A stretch of DNA of 64,000 bases from Amorphophallus konjac (Eukaryota > Streptophyta > Magnoliopsida > Alismatales > Araceae). Positions 22,337 through 33,669 of the stretch are shown one piece after another. The position numbers and the translations under genes were made by a program. The notes beneath the pieces were generated by a model. That model saw nothing but the letters and a program-made list of their open reading frames with translations, made no database searches and was not told the origin of the DNA. Where the stretch lies: contig CM040128.1 in the NCBI GenBank assembly GCA_022559845.1, positions 175,576,413 through 175,640,412 on the forward strand, written 5' to 3'. Position 1 is the first letter of the stretch. Every line of letters starts with the position of its first letter.

Positions 22337-23167
22337 TTATTTTTCTCCTACTTCATTCCAGCAGATAAGTGAGCGGCAACTCCTTCCATATAGAGCCTCG
22401 AATGGTGCCATTTGTATACTAGCTTGATAGCTATTGTTGCAGGCGAATTTCACTAGAGGTAAGTGGTCGTGCCAACTTCCACCGAAATCAATAACACATG
22501 CCCTGAGCATATCTTCCACCTCCTGATTGGTTCTTTCAGTTTGACCATCGGTTTGTGGATGAAATGCAGTACTGAGATTGAGTCGAGTCCCTAATGAATG
22601 TTGTAGACCCTTCCAAAATTGAGATGTGAATCGAGGGTCTCGATCTGAAATAATGGTGACAGGGACACCGTGTAGCTTGACAATCTCCTTCATGTATAAA
22701 GCTACTAGAATATCCACAGACCATCGACTTTTGATTGGTAGAAAATGTACAGATTTAGTCAATCGGTCTATGATTACCCAAATACTATCATGTCCACCTC
22801 TTGTCTTAGGTAAACCCATGATGAAATCCATCCCTATACTTTCCCACTTCCACTTGGGAATTTCTAAGGGATATAATTTTCCAGCTGGTTTTAAATGTTC
22901 TGCCTTGACTTGTTGACAAGTGAGGCAGTGAGATACAAAATCCGCTATCTCTCTCTTCATATTAGGCCACGAGAAGTTCCTTTTTAAATCTTGGTACATA
23001 TTGGTAGCACCAAGGTGAATAGCATACCTTGATTTATGAGCTTCTTCTATGATCAATTTATTTGTGTCGGCATGATCTGGCACACAGATTTGATCTTTAA
23101 ATAATAGCCTTCCGTCGGTTGAAATGGAAAATTCTGGCCGTTGATCAATATTGGTTTTAATCTCCAT
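22337..23167 (-). pseudogene. H1 integrase zinc and catalytic domains
   Basis: An open stretch of 276 residues. The N-terminal zinc motif is visible (HKSRYAIH, then HCLTCQQ). The catalytic core has Asp in GMDFIMGLPKTRGGHD, Asp in ISDRDPRFTSQFWKGLQ and Glu in DGQTERTNQEVEDM, so the DDE triad is intact. It ends with the FEALYGRSCRSLICWNEVGE box and a stop at 22337; the remaining C-terminus begins again at 22270. The best preserved H1 gene segment. Confidence 0.92.
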
Positions 23168-23208
23168 CAGTATAGGGTCACTCCCTTGCTACTTGACTAG
23201 GTCTTTTA

Positions 23209-23814
23209 TTAATGTAGGTTGCGACCGAATATTGGCGATAATACCTTTTCTTCATATGTATCAACATCTAGATTCAATTGTGAAAAATCCTTGATAAGAT
23301 AAGTCATACATTTCATGAGGCTTGCTAGAGTTGCCATCGGTCTCTTGCTGAGGGCATCAACGACAGCATTTGCTTTGCTTGGATGATATTGAATAGAAAA
23401 GTTGAACTCTTTGAGATACTCCAACCATCTTCGTTGCCTCATGTTCAATTCCTTTTGGGTGAAGAGATATTTCAGACTTTTGTGGTCCAAGAAGATAGTG
23501 AACTTTTCCCTATACAGGTAGTGTCGCCAGATTTTTAAGGCGAACATAACAGCAACTAGCTCCAGATCATGTACAGGGTAGTTCTCTTCATGACGCTTCA
23601 ACTACCTCGAAGAATAGCAAATCACCTTACCATCTTGCATGAGAACGCATCCAAGGCCAATGCCAGATGCATCTGTATAGACTTCAAAGCCACCACCTTC
23701 GACAGGTAGTGCTAGTATAGGGGCAGCAGTGAGATGATCTTTAAGTGTTAGGAAACTCTCTTCACAATCCTTTGACCATATAAAAGGGTTCTCCTTTCTT
23801 GTAAGTCTAGTCAA
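23209..23814 (-). pseudogene. H1 RNase H and tether
   Basis: Ty3-type RNase H (degrades the RNA of the RNA-DNA hybrid). The acidic residues are present: Asp in EVYTDASGIGLGCVL, Glu in [19 protein letters not shown] and Asp in [11 protein letters not shown]. One in-frame stop separates the pieces 23814-23602 and 23601-23209, between CYSSR and LKRHEENY. The last part ([14 protein letters not shown]) is the usual linker to integrase. Continuous with the RT fragment to its right on the plus strand. Confidence 0.88.
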
Positions 23815-23847
23815 AGGGACGGCGATCTTAGAGAAATCTTTGATGAA

Positions 23848-24306
23848 TCACCTATAATAATCAGCCAGACCAAGAGAGCTTCTAACTTCGGATACGATCG
23901 TTGGCTGGCTCCAATTCTTAACAGCTTCCACTTTAGAAGGATCAACAGTGATACCTTCTTTTGAAATAATATGGCCAAGGAAAGAGACCTCCTTTAGCCA
24001 AAACTCGCACTTGCTAATCTTTGCGTAGAGTTTATGCTCTCTTAGGGTCTGTAAAGCTATTCTTAAATACTCTTCATATTCCTCCTTAGTTTTGGAGTAT
24101 AAGAATGTCATCAATGAAAATAACCACAAATCGGTCGAGATAGGGCCTGAAGACATTGTTCATTAGTTGCATAAATGTTGTCGAGGCATTACTTAACCCG
24201 AATGGCATCACCATGAACTTGTAGTGCCCATATCTGCTCCGAAAAGTAGTCTTGTAGACGTCTTCATCTTTAATCTTGAGCTGATGGTATTCCGACCTGA
24301 GGTCTA
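23848..24306 (-). pseudogene. H1 reverse transcriptase, C-terminal part
   Basis: From the G2 insertion boundary the minus strand reads [20 protein letters not shown], then [19 protein letters not shown] and the catalytic box [10 protein letters not shown] (equivalent to YVDD). A frameshift near 24100 shifts the rest to [35 protein letters not shown] and SSLGLADYYR. It joins exactly to the N-terminal RT part at 48069-48480: ...FSKI continues as IDLRSEYHQ once G2 and one copy of the duplication are removed. Confidence 0.9.
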
Positions 24307-26602
24307 TCATGCGGGATGAAATGAGACTCGGAACCAATTTGATGCGAATCTGGGACTCTAGGCGACGACGCGACAAATTGGACGCCGCGACCAGCAACAA
24401 CGCGAACACTCGGCACCAAAGAGCTTCATAAGAGGATAATGTGTTCTCAACAAGAAATGCAACCTCGCGATCGTCCCACACAAGGGAAATGCGCGGATCT
24501 GCGCGGTTAAGAAACCGGCAGTGAGTCAAGGGTATTTGGCTCTTTTCACGTGCTCAGGTCGAGTCACAGGATGGGTCACGCTCGCTCTCTCACAGCAGTG
24601 ATATTATTTGAATGGGCTAGAATCTCTAACTCATGCAAGCACGGCATTCAAACATATACTAAATAAGCAAGCGACAAAGAGAGGAGCAAAAACGTACCTC
24701 CACGCTCCGGGCGTGGGGAAGACAATCCCGGCCAAGAACCATAACTCCCGGTATAGTAAATATTAATAATTATAGAAGTAAATTTATGGCCCACTCCATG
24801 CAGGGAGGAAAAGGGCTACAACATCAAAGGAGGAGCACCGATCTTGGGTTGACGGGCGGCAAGCCGGAGGAGGGGCTCTCGGGCGGAGACGGGTTGCCGA
24901 TCCGAATTTGTTCAGTTCTGTGTGGCAGGACAGCAAGCACGTTCGGCACATGGGATGGTGGCTTCCGGTCATCTTCTGGCAGTGGCGGTTGGCTGGAACG
25001 TTTGTGGAAGGTTCCTCTTTGATCCCTGACGTCGGCGGCGGCTGAATCGGAGCCGGCGTATTTTTAGCAGAATTAATCGAGGGCTGCTTCTGCTGGCCTG
25101 TCTCGGGACAGATCTGCGCGCTCCGATGAAAATATTCTCTACGTTAAGATCCGGTGTCGGATCGTGATGAAACTAGCGATGTTCTAAAGTAGACTCAGAG
25201 AGCTACAACATATATGTATTTCAGATCCATCCAACAATAGGATTGGAAATGAAAAAATTTATGGCATTGTAACTTTTTGGGCTCGGATTATAGAATAGTC
25301 AGGACAGACAAGAATCTGCCTGAAAATGAATTTTGACCAAAGGGGAAATGGTGGATATGGATCTTGCAAATTTTATGGGTGAAAGAAAGGGATGTGTGGG
25401 ACGTGCACAAATAGTTTGGTAATTTTATGATACGGTTAAGGGGGTAAGAAAAATAGAAGAACATGGTACTATCCCGCAGATCTACAAACAGGCAGATTGC
25501 GCGGGTGGAAAGAAATCACTAGGAGGTGGGGCAAACGATGGTGGATTGACACGAAATTTAAACTGGAGATTGCTAACAAGAAGGGTAATAATATATCAAA
25601 TTTTGAAGATCATCAGATAAACGGATTTTGAGAACCAACCTTTTCTTTGAGCTTCTATCCTGGATCTCAGAATCTTGGACAGCAGAGTAAAGATCAGGTT
25701 GTGGCGGCACGATGGCGGCTCGAATGGCGGCGGCGGCGGCGGTGGCTGAGAGTCACACCAAGCAGAGGTGATAAACCTTGGAATCACACCAAGGGCAAGG
25801 CTTCACACCTTGGAATCAAGCAACCATCACAGCTGCAAGGGGAGGAGAGAGGGGCGCCTATGGCCTTCTTTGGAGAAATTCATATTTTTTTCATAAATTC
25901 CCATGAAATTAATGAAATGCAAGAGTTTTATAACCCTAGCTAAGTGACCTATACTAACCTCAGATCTAGGGTTAGGGAGGGGTAATTAGGGGATAGAAGA
26001 TTCCTCTCCCATGTGGTCAAATTAAGACAACAAGCAGAGGTGATAAACCGTGGAATCACACCAAGGGCAAGGCTTCACACCTTGGAATCAAGCAACCATC
26101 ACAGTTGCAAGGGGAGGAGAGAGGGGCGCCCATGGCCGTCTTTGGAGAAATTCATATTTTTCTTCATAAATTCCCATGAAATTAATGAAATACAAGAGTT
26201 TTATAACCCTAGCTAAGTGACCTATACTAACCTCAGATCTAGGGTTAGGGGGGGTAATTAGGGGATAGAAGATTCTTCTCCCATGTGCTCAAATTAAGAC
26301 AACAATATAAAAAACTCTAAAGGGGGGGTGGGGCGCCCTCTTCATGGTCAAGAAGGGAAATTTGAATTTTCCACTTGGTCCAAGTCCACCATAGACCATG
26401 GACCAACCCCTATGGGCCCTAGAAGCTAGGTGGCCCAATGAGAGAGAGGGTGGGGGGCCCGCTGGGCCTAAATGGCCTTTTTACAAAAAAAACCCATTAA
26501 TTTAGCCCAATTAACCCATTGGCTTATAATTCCCTTACAATTGAACCCAAATGACTCAATGCAATAAAAAAAAGTTAGATGCCTTGCTCCGATGTCCCAT
26601 CA
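24307..26602 (-). mobile_element. G2 3' LTR
   Basis: 2.3 kb; on the plus strand it begins TCATGCGGG, a decayed TGATGCGGG as at 46055, and ends GTCCCATCA. It aligns with 46055-48063 but is about 290 bp longer because of a tandem duplication (25761-26304). A TATAAAA box is the complement of 25926-25932, with a second copy in the duplication. The inverted pair AACCCTAG/CTAGGGTT lies next to it. Confidence 0.88.
25761..26304 (-). repeat. 272-bp tandem duplication inside G2 3' LTR
   Basis: Two nearly identical units start with AGCAGAGGTGATAAACC at 25761 and 26033 and end with AATTAAGACAAC. The other LTR (about 47500-47770) has one unit. The duplicated piece includes the probable TATA box, so the core promoter is doubled. 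Since only one LTR has it, the duplication arose after G2 integrated. Confidence 0.85.
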
Positions 26603-26660
26603 ATTCTCCCAGGTGGGAAGAACTCGACCCCGTCGAGTAAGGGGTGTTGTTGCTCATGTG

Positions 26661-27110
26661 TCACTCCTGCGAATCCGGATCCATCCTTGGTAGCTCTGCT
26701 CGGGTGATCCATGTGTCATCGGCTATGGGCCGTGCTCTCCACCGTACCAGGTAGCGCGGGTACGCTCCACTCCTAGTAGTCGTCACCTGCTCATCCCGTA
26801 TATGTTCTATATGCTCACGCTGCTGTGGGAATGAGGCTAGTGGTGGACACTTAGGGGAGAGGTCACTCTCAAGGGGAGGAGACGGCTCGAAAGACTCACT
26901 GGGAATCACCGGTGGGTCCCTATAGGTGACTAGATCCGAGACATTGAATGTGGAGCCGATCCCAAAGTCTTCCGGCAAGTCTACAACGTACGCATTAGAC
27001 CCGACTTGCCTCACACTCAAAAGGGACTGGCACTGCGAGCTTGTAACTTTCTTCAAAGTTCTAGAGGGAATCCGTTCAGTTTTGACCCTGATCATGACAT
27101 ATACATCCAC
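26661..27110 (-). CDS. G2 integrase C-terminus with chromodomain
   Basis: A 149-residue open frame. Residues 40-65 read NAYVVDLPEDFGIGSTFNVS, the end of a chromovirus integrase. A Pro/Ser-rich linker follows, then a chromodomain at about residues 100-145: ARYPRYLVRWRA-type sequence (here SGAYPRYLVRWRARP), DDTWITRAELPRMDPD. This is the only trace of pol in G2. The first Met is arbitrary; the sequence upstream (27111-27230) does not extend recognisably into an integrase core. The conserved Trp residues suggest it was recently under selection or is young. Role: reader of modified histone tails for targeting, by family. Confidence 0.8.
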   Translation of the reverse strand: MDVYVMIRVKTERIPSRTLKKVTSSQCQSLLSVRQVGSNAYVVDLPEDFGIGSTFNVSDLVTYRDPPVIPSESFEPSPPLESDLSPKCPPLASFPQQREHIEHIRDEQVTTTRSGAYPRYLVRWRARPIADDTWITRAELPRMDPDSQE

Positions 27111-27471
27111 TCAGAACTCACGGGGGTACCTTAAGCATAAAGCAGCTCATTACATCGTGCATTGCTGGCATTTGACAATGACTATGCAATTCCTATGCAC
27201 TCGACACATGCATGTATAGACTCCTAACAAACTGTACAAATAAAGAAAAGCAGACTCACACTAGACCCTAAACCTCTACATGATGCAGTGGTGGTCCAGG
27301 ACACCCATATGTGTGACTTGCATATACACGATGTAACCAAGTGTTGGTGGAATCATGGAATCCTAGACATCCTAATATGCACCATTCATGCAATGACTTC
27401 CTAGTGGACTTGAGAGGTTTGGGAAGGCCAGGAGAGCTTAATTCACCTTCTTCATCACCCCTATATGTATG
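27111..27471 (-). other. G2 interior without a recognisable gene
   Basis: Between the chromodomain frame and the C2 insertion point nothing is recognised. Frames are short and show no gag, protease or RT motif. The last five bases, GTATG, are the left target duplication of C2. Confidence 0.5.
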
Positions 27472-28086
27472 TGTTGAACCCCCCCCCCCCCTTGAGTGAA
27501 TGCTCATATTTGTTAGATTTTGATGATGACCAAACACTATATGAGTCTAGAATAATTGTCGGGTGAATAAATTGTACAAACTCATTTTGGACTACTTTAG
27601 TATTTGATTACTCTTTCTCCCTTGATCAAGATTTACTAATGCAGTCGAAGGATGAATTTTGGAGGATCAAGAACATCCCTTTTTGAGTAAGTCTTTTGAG
27701 TTGAAAATGTCAAGATTAAATCTAACTCTGATTTTGGTATTTCTGCAGAACTCAGGAATGAGGCTCAAATCCTAACAAAAATTTTGAAGACGCTTGGTGA
27801 GATCTAGACAAGTCTCATTTCCCTCTTTATATTGACTTTCCATGATAGATTTCATTCCCATGACCCCAAGGGTCAATTTGATATAGCTTTGTTCTTAAAA
27901 CTCAATCATTCATGTCATAATAAGAATTCCTGTGGATGGGTCGACCCCTTGACTCTTTCTAGCACTTAGTTTAATTTTTGTTAAGCAAATGAAAAAGGGT
28001 CGACCCCTGACTCCTTCCAAGACATTGGGTTTTTCGATTTTTAGTTGTTGATCACAAGGGTCGACCCCTATATCCCAACGGATTTT

Positions 28087-29978
28087 TGTGACGACCCCCA
28101 GGTGAAGCCAAGATACCAGGAAATTGAAACAACGGGAAATGACACTCTGGGCATAGGCGATCCATCATTCAGCTGCTAGGGAAACCAAGCAGTCAAGGAG
28201 GAAACCGCTATGCACATAGAGACAAGAACGCTGGCGGTCAGGGGCAGGGCCACGAGGCGACTGTAGCGGTCAAGGACGAACCACTAGACTCAGTCAACTC
28301 CAGTTGACCTGCCGAAGGAACAACCAAGCGGTCGATGACAGACACACTACACGGACTAGGCGGTCTAAGAGATAACCACCATACTAACCGCCCTAAGATG
28401 TTGACCTAAGACAAACGACTTGTAGCAGCCTAAGGAAGGCGAGCTACATCGAAGAAACGCTAGAAGGTTGGGCCACCAAGGCCAACCAAATTAAATCATA
28501 ATTAGGTCTAAAACCATGATAACATGAATATCGAGGTAGACCACAGGCCACCGAGACCATTCCCTCCAGACGGGAACTCAAGGAAGGCCACTCACATGCG
28601 GGGGAAACCCCACCGCACTCACACCGATACACGATGACTCCATCGAGCGCAACACAAAGCTTGAAACACGCATGCCTTCGGGCATGCTAATCAAGGTAAC
28701 ACGGCACCTCCCGATACCCTAGAGACACGGAACTCACAGGGTGTCCTGGACACTCGTGAGGCCATAGGTCGGTCATTGGGTCTCAACCGGATCGACCAGG
28801 ACTCAAAATGGGTAAAAATACTGTATTTCGGTCGACCTAACCCCTGGGGGCGGTAGACCTAACAGGGTCGGTCAACCGGCCCTGGGCGGTCGGTCGACAA
28901 GACCGAAAGGCCCATCAGCCTGCTGGCACGAGCGTCGGTCGGTCGACCGGCCAGCCCATGGCGGTCGACCGGTCACGACAGAAAACCAGCCAGACCGAGC
29001 CCTAAAATCCTAAACCACGCCCCCATTCGATCCCGATCGAAGGGGAAACATCCATAACGTCGCAGAACAACGATATACAACATGTAGACTCCAACGGGAG
29101 TCGAATCGACCAAGAAACGGGCGATTTCAACGAATCGACCCTAAATGAGTCACCGGGGTTCCCGGGCTCGTACCGGCCCCAAATGACAACCAAACGACAC
29201 GAAATCAGTAGATCTGGAATGCTGACATCCCAGGGGTTCGATTGATACCAACCGATCTAAAAACCGTCGTCGTTTTCTGGAGAACCCTACGAACTCCACA
29301 AAAGCATGATTTTATCGAAACTGAGCGAAACCCGCTCAAACTTACACCGAACAATGTGAAATTACAGGGAAAGCGTGCAGGAAGAGTAGGTGATCCGTCT
29401 CCCTACCTCCACCGAAGAAACCGTGCGCCGAAGCGACTAAACCGCGCCGAAATGCCAAAAAACGAACCGCGCTGATCTCGAAATCCACCGAGGGATCGCG
29501 CCACGCCACGCTCAAACTGTCGCCCCATCCCGCATCCCGATCACTCCATCGCGTCCTAGCCTCGGCCAGCTCTGCAACGGTGTGCACCCCGCGTCGAACG
29601 GACCAGAGAGGAGAGAGAAAGAGAGAGAGAAAGAGATGAGAGAAATTAGGGAGGAGAGAGGTGGAAGGAAAATAAATAGAAAGAAAATTAGGATTTTTCC
29701 TAATTTTTGAAAATTCAATAATTAGCTCAAAAATCCACTAATTCAAAAAAATATGGAAAAATAGTCGAAACGATCTTCGAGAAGAGTACATCGCAACTGC
29801 GACTTCCACGAGTCGATGAACTGAGAAACAAACTCATCGTAGGGTTCCGTAACTTGTACGAGAGAAAAACCCACACGGATCGTTAAACTCAACTCAGCAC
29901 CCACAAAAGCGATCCAAAACTCTCCGAAAAGGACCTGAAAGACCTAATAAAGATCCGATAAGAATCCAGGACATTACA
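28087..29978 (-). mobile_element. Gypsy solo LTR within C2 5' LTR, TSD ATTTT
   Basis: 1,892 bp beginning TGTGACGACCCCC and ending ACATTACA on the plus strand, flanked by ATTTT (28082-28086 and 29979-29983). On the minus strand it starts TGTAATGTCCTGGATTCTTA and ends GGGGGTCGTCACA, which is the family of the long LTR at 54814-58486 (TGTAATACACTGGATTCTTA...GTCGTCACA). It contains GGTCGACC palindromes (28826-28977) and GCGGTC-type repeats (28170-28400). A shortened copy is at the same place in the 3' LTR (42867-43241), so the insertion predates the last transposition of C2. Confidence 0.93.
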
Positions 29979-30308
29979 ATTTTTGTGGGCTGTCTTCCAA
30001 GTTTTGGCCATGAGGGTCGACCACATGGGTCGACACATATTAGTTTTAATTTCTCAGGTTTTCTATTTTGAGCTCGGATGTCACGAGGGTCGACCCAAAG
30101 TCGACCCCTTCGAGAACATGCCTCATAACGTGTTTTGGCGTTTTTTTTAGGGCCACGAGGGTCGACCCAAAGGGTCAACCCTTTTCAGTTATCCGCCGCC
30201 GAACCCTTTTCGACTCCGTACGAGTGGTACTTTTTCTCCCACCGTTTGCCCTAAAGGTGTTGGATCTGAGGCTCCCATCATCCTACACGTGTCCCCCAGC
30301 CTTGGGGG

Positions 30309-30315
30309 TATAAAA
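30309..30315 (+). promoter_or_regulatory. TATA box of C2 5' LTR
   Basis: TATAAAA in the context GGGGGTATAAAACCCATG; identical in the 3' LTR at 43548-43554. It lies about 130 bp after the last GGGTCGACCC palindrome and defines the U3/R border. Confidence 0.8.
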
Positions 30316-31125
30316 CCCATGATTGGGGCGACCCAAAGGAATAATCGAAGGGAATATTTTTTTATCTTTTTCAGCCTTGTGTGCTTGCATGAGAAGAAAC
30401 ACGGGAGAGGGGTTCTTGAGCACGATCCCTGCAGATTTCAATGCAGATCTGATGCAGCTTGAGCAAGGAACAAAGGTCTTCCTCCTTAGATGAAGCTGAG
30501 CAAGGAGAACCTCGAGCCAAGCATCAACCTCCAAGCCTCATTTTGAAGGATCCGGCTACATCCTCTGACTTCATCCAAAAGAATGAAGAACCGTCATTTG
30601 CTTCTTGTCCAAAGGGGGATCTCTAGCGTCCTTACAGTCGATATTATCTACATCTTGTTCTTACTCTTCCAGATCTAAGGGCTTATCGTATATCTGATTT
30701 TTTATTAGACATATACTCTGTGTGTGTGTGCGTCTGCAGGTTGCAGCGCACGTGTGTGTGTGGCTGTGTGCATCACAGTGTGTGTGTGTGTATGGGTTTT
30801 CACTTCATAGTGGAAGCAATCCTCACTTTGTGAGGGGTGGACGTAGGGGGCACTGTTGTGAACCCGAACCACCTAAAATCCTCGTGTTCCTTGTGGTTTG
30901 CTTCTATGCTTTTACTCGTGTGGGCTTCTTATCGAGAGGAGAGATTTGCATATATTTTACTTTGATTATTTCGTTGTTCGAGTGATCATATCATCGGGTA
31001 AGAAGAGCTGCGATTTGGTTCTCTTCTTCTTTCTTATTCGTGCATACTGTAGTGAATCGTTAAAAATTTTATTGCTAATCAATTCACCCCTCCCCTCTTG
31101 ATTGCCATCTACCGGGGACAACAAT

Positions 31126-31137
31126 TGGTATCAGAGC
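31126..31137 (+). other. C2 primer binding site (initiator Met-tRNA)
   Basis: TGGTATCAGAGC, complementary to the 3' end of plant initiator methionine tRNA, lies two bases after the LTR end ACAACA. It primes minus-strand cDNA. Confidence 0.92.
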
Positions 31138-31187
31138 CCGGTCTCTGATTTCTACTGATCTCACGATCTTACAGTAAGATCCAGTAA

Positions 31188-32231
31188 ATGGCGAACAAGG
31201 GGATGTTGCCCGAAGGGCACTCAATTCATAGGCCTCCATTCTTCGATGGGTCAAATTACCCATATTGGAAGAATCGGATGTATGTATTTCTGAGGGCCCA
31301 GGAATTCGATATTTGGCATGTTATCAGTAGTGGTCCTTATCAATTATCTAAAAAAGAGGAAGAATGGGGAAAAGAACTTATCAAGAAGTGCATAGCTAAT
31401 TTCAAAGCAATGAATATAATTCAATGTGCAATTCACCCCAATGAGTACTCACGAATTTCTATGTGTGCTTCCACGCAGGAATGTGGAACAAACTCCGGTT
31501 AATGTATGAAGGAACATCGGAAGTGAAGGAAACCAAGGCAAATCTGCTCGTTCGAGACTATGAATTGTTCATGATGAAGCCAGACGAAAGTATTTCAGAG
31601 ATGTTTGCCAGATTGTTAGATAACCAATGGATTAAAAGCACTCGGGAAGGATTACTCCAACCAGGATCTTGTAAGGAAGGTATTAAGGTCCCCCGCTCCA
31701 TAGTGGCACACCAAAGCCACAGTCATTGAAGACTCAAAGGACCTTAGTACACTGACGTTTGATGAGTTCATAGGATCATTGATGACCTACGAGCTAAATA
31801 TAAAAAGGAATGAAGAAGATGTCAAGAAAAAGAAGCCGATTACGAGCATGGCCTTAAAGACCAACCTCCAAGGTTCAGATGACAGTGAAGGTGGATCTGC
31901 TTCAAATAGTGAGGACAAAGACCTGGTGGCCATGATAACACGAAGGGCCATAAAATTCATTAAGAAATCCAGAAGAGTAGGAGCTCCATTCAGAAGAGCA
32001 CCAAGGAAGATGATGGCTAAGAAGGGAGAAAACAGCAAGAAGGAAGAGGTCATCTGTTATGAATGTAAAAAACCAGGGCACATGCATGGAGAGTGCCCCG
32101 AACTTCATAAAAAATTCAAGAAAGGGAAGTTCAAGAAAACCAAGGCAATGGTGGCAACTTGTAGTGATGAAGACGACGCCGATGATCAATCGGAAGATGA
32201 GTTGGACGAGCTTGTCCAAACTTGTGTCTAA
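31188..32231 (+). pseudogene. C2 gag, N-terminal part
   Basis: Gag forms the cytoplasmic particle that packages element RNA. The frame opens with ATG at 31188, about 50 bp after the primer site: MANKGMLPEGHSIHRPPFFD, FDGSNYPYWKNRM, a Copia gag start. A frameshift near 31480-31500 moves to NKLRLMYEGTSEVKETKANL; another near 31720-31780 leads to TFDEFIGSLMTYELN-like sequence and a basic stretch (RRAPRKMMAKKGENSKKEE). The zinc knuckle CYECKKPGHMHGEC (CX2CX4HX4C) is intact near 32060. The frame ends at 32231 and the protein continues in the overlapping frame from 32222. Confidence 0.85.
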
Positions 32232-33085
32232 TGGCAAATGATGAAGACATCAATGAGGTACATTCTGAAACTGAGGACCTCTCATGTGAACAATGGAAAA
32301 TTGCATATGAAGCTTTGTATGAAAAATGCAAAAAGCTAAGAACTGGAAATAGAATGTTAAAGAAAAAGATTGACCAAAGCATGCTCAATGAATCTTTATG
32401 TGTGAAGTGTGTTGAATTAACCTCTAAGCTTGAAACATTGTCTTATGAGAATGAATTGCTTAATTCTAAAGTTATCCTGTTTGAAGAAGAGCTAGCATGT
32501 TTAAAAGAAGAACAACAAATTGATGAAAGGTCCCTGAAAGAAATTGAAGAAAATGGGAAGCTAAAGAAAGCCATTGAGGAAGTGAATGCTAGAATACAAG
32601 GCTTGGAAAAGGATAAAATGGAACTTGAAAATGCTAATGAAAGTCTAAGAGGTGAAGTGCAAGATCTAAAAGAAACACTAGCAAAATTTGTCAAAGGGAA
32701 GCAAACTTTAGACACCATGCTAGGAATGAAAGTGAATTTCAGAAAGGAAGGGTTAGGATATGAGCCATGCAACAAGAAAACATTTGAAAATAAGATTTGT
32801 ACTTCCTATGTGAATGTGAATGCTTCATCTTCATCATGGCCTTCACACAAAAGGAATGAAAAATGCACTCCCGTTCACAAAACCTTCATGAATAAAAACA
32901 AGAAAAAGAATCTTAACAAGAAAGTTGTTTCATGTTTCTACTGTGGAATGTATGGCCACACCATGTATACATGTAGATTAATGTTGACTGACGATGAACA
33001 GTTCGCGAGAAAATCAATGTTGTTAATTAGATCAAGAACTTCTAACCATTATGGACCCAAGCAAGCTTGGGTACCAAAATCATAG
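32222..33085 (+). pseudogene. C2 gag, coiled-coil and second zinc knuckle
   Basis: 287 residues that continue gag after a frameshift near 32225. Residues 30-170 are heptad-like and rich in Glu, Lys and Leu (for example ELACLKEEQQIDERSLKEIE and QGLEKDKMELENANESLRGE), a long predicted coiled coil. A basic Lys/Asn segment follows, then CFYCGMYGHTMYTC, a second CX2CX4HX4C box. The end is PKQAWVPKS, the junction before protease in this lineage. An extended coiled-coil gag is typical of Sireviruses. It is otherwise open throughout. Confidence 0.85.
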
Positions 33086-33119
33086 AAGTTTTCTTGTCTT
33101 GATATTTTTGTAGGTCTGC

Positions 33120-33669
33120 ATGAAGGCTCAAAGAAATAAATGGTACCTCAATAGTGGATGCTCGCGACACATGTCAGGGAACAAAGAAATTTTTGCACAC
33201 CTCAAAGAAAAGGATGGTGGACTTGTTGCCTTCGGGGGCAAAGATAAAGGAAAAATCATCGGTGAAGGTATGATTGGTAAGGGATCTACTCATAGTGTAG
33301 AAAATGTTTTGTTGGTTAAAGGTCTCAATCACAACTTACTTAGTATTAGTCAACTTTGTGATAAAGGGTGCAATGTGATTTTTGACTCCTCGCACTGCAC
33401 TGTTGTAAATAAAAACACAAATGAAATAATGTTCATAGAGGTTAGACAAAACAATGTATATATGATAGATCTAGATGATACATTACATGATAATATTTGC
33501 CTAGTTGCTAATAATTCAGATAGTATTTGGTTGTGGCATCGCAGTCTTGGGCATGCCAGTTTTAATGTTCTAACAAAGCTCTCGAGAAATGATTTAGTCA
33601 TTGGAATGCCAAGGCTGAAATTTGAAACGGACAAGGTGTGTGAGGCGTGCAGCAAAGGTAAACAAACAA
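33120..33669 (+). pseudogene. C2 protease and GAG-pre-integrase domain
   Basis: The frame opens with AQRNKWYLNSGCSRHMSG. This is the aspartic protease active site, but the catalytic Asp is Asn (NSG where DSG is usual), so the enzyme should not work. VAFGGKDKGKIIGEGMIGKG and NLLSISQLCDKGCNVIF follow. The GAG-pre-integrase region is clear: WLWHRSLGHASFNVLTKLSR and CEACSKGKQ. The frame is then cut by the LINE at 33669, leaving the 16-bp target copy AAAGGTAAACAAACAA (33654-33669). Confidence 0.88.

Larger units (their letters stand above)
27472..31123 (+). mobile_element. C2 5' LTR with nested Gypsy solo LTR
   Basis: 3.65 kb, of which 1.89 kb is a minus-strand Gypsy solo LTR in U3. Around it are several GGGTCGACCC-type palindromes (27957-28052 and 30015-30182). 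TATAAAA is at 30309-30315. A leader with (GT)n (30720-30793), the hairpin CCTCAC-TTT-GTGAGG (30821-30835), the motif GTGAGGGGTGGACGTAGG (30830-30847), GAACCACCTAAAA and a C-rich tail (31086-31100) complete the LTR. It matches 42230-44362, apart from an internal deletion there and small palindrome differences. Confidence 0.92.

Noticed and set aside
25934..25995. Telomere-like CTAGGGTTAGGG
   Set aside because: Only about one and a half units, repeated only because the LTR is repeated; it forms an inverted pair with AACCCTAG nearby.
30719..30795. GT microsatellite as a Z-DNA or regulatory element
   Set aside because: Present identically in both C2 LTRs (also 43961-44032), so it is a normal part of the LTR leader; a function cannot be argued from sequence alone.
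31126..31137. TGGTATCAGAGC sites as tRNA gene fragments
   Set aside because: They are 12-base primer sites next to LTR ends (31126, 58489, complement of 46040 and 51769); no cloverleaf follows.
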